Origin: JBHIBC01 sp046758905
GTDB taxonomy: Bacteria > Acidobacteriota > Polarisedimenticolia > Gp22-AA2
Assembly (NCBI GenBank): GCA_046758905.1
Contig: JBHIBC010000091.1
Span: forward strand, 1-9,583
Direction of reading: 5' to 3'
DNA: 9,583 nucleotides
The position numbers were made by a program, and so were the translations under genes. The notes under the pieces were generated by a model, which had not been told where the DNA came from, did not search any database, and was given only the letters and a program-made list of their open reading frames with translations. Below, one piece after another: positions 6,621-9,583 of this stretch; positions within the stretch are counted from its first letter, which is position 1; each line of letters opens with the position of its first letter.

Positions 6621-6642
6621 CGCGATGCGGCGGCTCCGTCGA
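6611..6642 (-). promoter_or_regulatory. Candidate promoter for the amidohydrolase-copA transcript
   Basis: On the minus strand TACAAT (6611-6616) matches the -10 consensus at 5 of 6. At the normal 17-nt spacing the -35 is poor (ACGGAG). A better match, TCGACG (6637-6642, 4 of 6), needs a 20-nt spacer, a spacing known from MerR-family-activated promoters. Transcription would start near 6604, giving a leader of about 69 nt that contains the hairpin at 6558-6584. Confidence 0.4.
6617..6628. promoter_or_regulatory. 12-bp perfect palindrome in the divergent promoter region (possible operator)
   Basis: GCATCGCGATGC is its own reverse complement. It abuts the minus-strand -10 (6611-6616), lies inside the candidate minus spacer, and overlaps the plus-strand -10 (6615-6620). 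A repressor or activator bound here could control both divergent genes. No regulator gene is in the window to pair with it. Confidence 0.35.
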
Positions 6643-6651
6643 GGCCGGGCC

Positions 6652-7920
6652 ATGAAGCGGTGGGTACCAGCGTCTGTCGCCCTGATCGTCCTGGCCGCGG
6701 GCGGCTTCGCCCTCTGCCCGGGCGGGCGATTGACGGCCGAGTCGGTCGCGCTGCTGGCGGAGGTGTGGGCCATCGGCCGCGGGGATTTCGCCTCCGGACC
6801 GGCCGGCGCGCCCCTGTCTCACGAGTACGAAGGGCCGGACGGGACGCGCCGCGTGGCCGACCTATACTGTCCCGACCCCGGGCCGCCGCGGGCGCGGCTC
6901 CTCCTGGTGCACGGCCTGATCGAGTCCGGCAGAGGCGATACCCGGCTGCACGCGCTCGGGCGGGCCTTCGCACGCCGCGGCTTCCTGGTCATGGTGCCGG
7001 ATTTTCCGGGAATGCGGGCGCTGCGCGCCGGGCGCGGCGACATCGGCGAGGTGCGGGCGGCGATCGGGACCGTCGGCCGCCTCCGCGCCTGCGCCGGCGG
7101 GCCGGAGGGGCCCTCCGGCGCCGGGCGCCCCGCCCGGGCCCTTCCGACGGGGGTGGTCGGGTTCAGCTACTCGGCCGGACCGGTGCTCCTGGCGATCGAC
7201 CGGCGCCCGCCCGGCGTCGAGTTCGCCGTCCTGTTCGGCGGCTACTACGACCTGGCCGAGGTGCTCCTGTTCCTGACCACGGGGCGGCACCGGGACGGGG
7301 CGGCGGAGTACGAGGGGGAGACCCTCCCGCAGGGGCGTTGGGTGCTGCTGGCCGCCAACGCGGGCACGATCGCCGACCCCGCGGACCGCGGGGCGCTGAT
7401 CGGGATCGCGCGGCGGCGCATCGCCGACCCGGAAGCGCCCATCGACGACCTCCTCCCGGCGCTGCACGGGCCGTCCCGGGCCCTCCTGGACCTGGTCATG
7501 AACTCCGACCCGGCGCGGTTCGAGCCGTTGCTCCGCGCGGCCGGGCCGGACCTGCGTAAGGTGCTCGACGACCTGTCGCCCTCGCGGAGCCTGTCGGGTC
7601 CGCTCGACGTCGACCTGTACCTGCTCCACGGTCGCTCGGACGTCGTCGTGCCCTACACCCAGAGCCTGAAGATGAGCCGCGAGGTTTCGACCTCGGGGTC
7701 GATCCGCCTGGCGCTGCTCGGCGGCTTCCGGCACGCCCGGCCGGACGGCACCGCTGGCGAGCCCTGGTGGTCCTCGGCCGCCCGGCACCCGGGCGACTCG
7801 ATCCGGCTCCTCGGCATCATCCGAGAGATACTGACGCGGCGGGCGTCGCCCTCCACCTCGCCCGGCGAGAGCGCCTTCAGCCGCGGGGCGGGTCCGTCCT
7901 CCCGGGGGGCGGCGGGCTGA
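6652..7920 (+). CDS. Membrane-anchored alpha/beta hydrolase
   Basis: This 422-residue protein has an N-terminal hydrophobic segment after MKRW (about 5-22), either a signal anchor or an uncleaved signal, so the enzyme probably faces the periplasm. The fold is alpha/beta hydrolase: LLLVHG (83-88) supplies the oxyanion region, GFSYS (170-174) is the nucleophile elbow with S172, GRSD (327-330) offers the acid D330, and GGFRH (357-361) offers the histidine H361, in the right order. An insertion rich in Gly/Pro/Ala (about 148-167) precedes the nucleophile. The substrate is unknown; esterase or lipase-like activity is the general expectation. The ATG at 6652 is preferred: GAGG lies 7 nt upstream, and the next in-frame ATG (6625) has no ribosome site and lies at or before the likely transcription start. 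It is divergent from the amidohydrolase. The last 26 residues are low-complexity and overlap the helicase gene by 44 bp. Confidence 0.82.
   Translation: MKRWVPASVALIVLAAGGFALCPGGRLTAESVALLAEVWAIGRGDFASGPAGAPLSHEYEGPDGTRRVADLYCPDPGPPRARLLLVHGLIESGRGDTRLHALGRAFARRGFLVMVPDFPGMRALRAGRGDIGEVRAAIGTVGRLRACAGGPEGPSGAGRPARALPTGVVGFSYSAGPVLLAIDRRPPGVEFAVLFGGYYDLAEVLLFLTTGRHRDGAAEYEGETLPQGRWVLLAANAGTIADPADRGALIGIARRRIADPEAPIDDLLPALHGPSRALLDLVMNSDPARFEPLLRAAGPDLRKVLDDLSPSRSLSGPLDVDLYLLHGRSDVVVPYTQSLKMSREVSTSGSIRLALLGGFRHARPDGTAGEPWWSSAARHPGDSIRLLGIIREILTRRASPSTSPGESAFSRGAGPSSRGAAG
7101..7119. repeat. Short hairpin inside the hydrolase gene
   Basis: GCCGGAGG (7101-7108) and CCTCCGGC (7112-7119) form a perfect 8-bp stem with a 3-nt loop. 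It falls within the codons for the Gly/Pro-rich insertion before the nucleophile elbow, so it may only reflect GC-rich codon use for low-complexity residues. Confidence 0.35.
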
Positions 7921-9583
7921 GGGCGGCGCGGCGCCCCAAGGCCAGCAGGGCGTGGTCGGCCTCGAGGCTCACCTCGCGCCCCGTATCGAGGAAGAGCAGG
8001 ACCACCGACCTCACCCGGGCGCCGGCGGCCGCGAGGGCCGCGGCGTACGCCGCCGCCTGCGGCCTGTAGAGCGCGACGCGCTCGGCGAGGATCCGCTCCG
8101 AGTCCGCGCCGTCGCCGAGACGATCGGTCTTGTAGTCGATCACCACGCAGCCGTCGTCCCCGACGAGGAGCAGGTCGATCCGGCCCTCGAGCAGGACCGG
8201 CTCGCCCTCCTCTTCCCCGATGGTGACGGCGAACGGGTACTCGACCTCGCAGCGGCCGGCGCGCGCCGCCCGGGAGGGGAGGGAGGACCGGTAGGCGGCC
8301 CGGACGAGCCGCTCCGCCTCGCGCCTCTCCTCCTCCGTCAGCCCGGCGCGCGCCGCCTCCGCGGCGAGAGCCGCCCGGAGGGGGATCTCCGCGGCCGCCC
8401 CGACCGGCGGCACGGCCTCGAGCACCGCGTGGACCGCGGCGCCCACCAGGAGCCGGCGCTCCCGGGGGCGGGCGCCGGAGCCCGCGGCGCCCGGCCGCAG
8501 GGAGGCGGCCTCGCCGCCCGCCGAAGCGGCGTCGAGAATGCGCCCCTCCAGGGCGGAGGCGACCCGGATCGGCCGGCCGCGCGCCGCCGCGGCGAGAGCG
8601 CGGCCGAGATCCTCCTTCCACGCCGAGCGCTCGAGCAGCAGCGCCTCGTCGGCCCGCGCGGCCTGCTCCGGGAGGTCCCGGTCCAGCCTGAACTGCCGAG
8701 GCGGGGGGGTGGAGGTGTCGAGCCCGGCGCAGTCGAGGACGCGGCAGAGCGCCGCCGCAGAGCCGGGGGCCGGGCAGGTCCCGGGGCGCAGCTCGTCCGG
8801 TATGGCGCCGGCCTCGCGGAGGAGCTTCAGGAACGAGTCGTACCTGCCCGCGGGAGGGACCACCGGGATGATCAGGTGGTCCCGGGCCCGCGTGGCGGCC
8901 ACGTACAGCAGCCGGACCTGCTCCGCCGCGGAGAACTCCTTCTCCCTCCCGTCGACCTCCTCGAAGCCCCAGGAGCCGGCGCGCGGCCCCCCCTCGTCCA
9001 GCGACAGGGAGAAATGGTAGCGACCGTGCCGGCGGTCCGGGTGGACGCCGCGGGCGTGGCCGGGCCGGGCGGCGGCGTCCGCCAGGACGACGATCGGGAA
9101 CTCGAGCCCCTTGGCCTGATGCACCGTCATGAGGCGCACCAGGGCCGCGTCCTCCTCCGCGGTCGGCGATTCCGCCTCCTGGTGCTCCTGTTCGACCATC
9201 GACGACAGGAAGGCCACGAACGACCGGAAGCCGCCGCCGCTGGCGATCTCGTGCTGTCTCGCGAGGTCGACCAGCTTGGCCAGGTTGGCGACCCGCTGAT
9301 CGCCCTGGGGGCCGAGCAGCAGCAGCGCCAGCGCTCCGGTGCGTTGGAGGATCTCGTCGACGGTGGTGGCCGGGGAACGGTCGTTCCGGAGATGGTGGAG
9401 ATCGGAGAGGAACCGGAAGGCGTCGCCGAGCGGGGAGCCCTCCGGCAGCCGCTCGGCCTCGCGCAGGTAATCGAACGAGCCTCCCGGCTCCGCCGCGACG
9501 TAGAGGAACAGATCCTGGTCGTCGCAGCCGAGGAAAGGCGAGCGCAGGGCCGCCGCCACCGAGAGGGCGTCCCGGGGGTTATC
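7877..9583 (-). CDS. AddA/RecB-like helicase-nuclease, C-terminal part (runs off right edge)
   Basis: These 568 residues are the C-terminal part of a UvrD-superfamily DNA helicase fused to a RecB-type nuclease, as in AddA or RecB, which process double-strand breaks for recombination and degrade foreign linear DNA. The frame is open to base 9583, reading DNPRDALS before an internal GTG, so no start is present; whole proteins of this kind usually exceed 1,000 residues. Visible parts: an ALRSPFLG region typical of the family, TVHQAKGLEF (153-162, helicase motif V), RLLYVAATRARD (224-235, motif VI), then a PD-(D/E)XK nuclease with GAAVHAVLE (H385), GRID (D470) and VIDYKT (D483, K485), and QAAAY downstream. 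All nuclease residues expected for activity are present. An AddB/RecC-like partner would be expected upstream, beyond the window. AddA is the best guess, but single-subunit relatives cannot be excluded, so no symbol is given. The tail overlaps the convergent hydrolase gene. Confidence 0.9.
   Translation of the reverse strand, partial: DNPRDALSVAAALRSPFLGCDDQDLFLYVAAEPGGSFDYLREAERLPEGSPLGDAFRFLSDLHHLRNDRSPATTVDEILQRTGALALLLLGPQGDQRVANLAKLVDLARQHEIASGGGFRSFVAFLSSMVEQEHQEAESPTAEEDAALVRLMTVHQAKGLEFPIVVLADAAARPGHARGVHPDRRHGRYHFSLSLDEGGPRAGSWGFEEVDGREKEFSAAEQVRLLYVAATRARDHLIIPVVPPAGRYDSFLKLLREAGAIPDELRPGTCPAPGSAAALCRVLDCAGLDTSTPPPRQFRLDRDLPEQAARADEALLLERSAWKEDLGRALAAAARGRPIRVASALEGRILDAASAGGEAASLRPGAAGSGARPRERRLLVGAAVHAVLEAVPPVGAAAEIPLRAALAAEAARAGLTEEERREAERLVRAAYRSSLPSRAARAGRCEVEYPFAVTIGEEEGEPVLLEGRIDLLLVGDDGCVVIDYKTDRLGDGADSERILAERVALYRPQAAAYAAALAAAGARVRSVVLLFLDTGREVSLEADHALLALGRRAALSPPPPGRTDPPRG

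Noticed and set aside
6535..6651. Longer starts for the alpha/beta hydrolase (6535 or 6625)
   Set aside because: Neither has a ribosome site, and both fall upstream of or at the predicted transcription start; residues before MKRW do not resemble a signal sequence.
3869..6655. Plus-strand open frame of 928 codons opposite the amidohydrolase
   Set aside because: It mirrors the real gene in a GC-rich frame. The minus-strand frame carries signal peptide, metal motifs and duplication; this one has none.
6536..6973. Upstream extension of the amidohydrolase frame by 146 codons
   Set aside because: The residues are Arg/Pro-rich, overlap the divergent hydrolase gene and the promoter region, and bury the signal peptide.
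7653..8621. Minus-strand 322-codon open frame within the helicase region
   Set aside because: It is an alternative-frame shadow of the helicase-nuclease gene, consisting of Gly/Arg/Pro runs without motifs.
1..9583. Possible CRISPR array, tRNA, insertion sequence or phage remnant
   Set aside because: I saw no regularly spaced repeats, cloverleaf with CCA-type end, transposase motif, terminal inverted repeats or integrase in any gap.

Overview
This is a high-GC (roughly 70% by eye), gene-dense bacterial chromosomal window. It has six well-supported protein genes, one of them cut by the right edge, plus the start of a probable seventh at the left edge. The gene content (pyruvoyl-type arginine decarboxylase, exported tandem amidohydrolase, HMBD-type copper ATPase, AddA/RecB-like helicase-nuclease) and the GC bias would fit Acidobacteriota or a related soil or sediment lineage. 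No rRNA or marker gene is present, so that placement is only a guess.

Layout, left to right. Bases 1-86 (minus) hold the N-terminus of an unidentified protein. Bases 250-795 (minus) encode pyruvoyl-dependent arginine decarboxylase, with a good sigma70-like promoter at 860-889. Bases 913-1557 (minus) encode an exported thioredoxin-like protein with a CxxC motif. Bases 1720-3906 (minus) encode a copper-type P1B ATPase. Bases 3935-6535 (minus) encode an exported 866-residue protein made of two amidohydrolase-like halves; it most likely starts at a TTG codon, and its second half has lost the metal ligands. A divergent regulatory region (6536-6651) separates this minus-strand block from a membrane-anchored alpha/beta hydrolase on the plus strand (6652-7920). 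That gene overlaps tail-to-tail by 44 bp with the C-terminal part of an AddA/RecB-like helicase-nuclease (7877-9583, minus, running off the right edge).

How the genes may work together. The amidohydrolase and copper ATPase genes are 28 bp apart and probably share a transcript. The redoxin follows after a 162-bp gap containing a 9-bp inverted repeat, so copper export and extracytoplasmic thiol chemistry may be linked, though no copper regulator is visible. The arginine decarboxylase has its own promoter and supplies agmatine for polyamine synthesis; the cut-off gene after it may belong to the same pathway. The divergent hydrolase pair shares an intergenic region with overlapping promoter-like elements, a 12-bp perfect palindrome and a 10-bp-stem hairpin.

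No gap between genes exceeds 300 bp. I see no rRNA, tRNA, CRISPR array, insertion sequence, integrase or phage gene. Most of the window looks like ordinary core or metabolic DNA. I do not see a clearly new multi-gene system. The most unusual items are the half-dead tandem amidohydrolase and the divergent control region.
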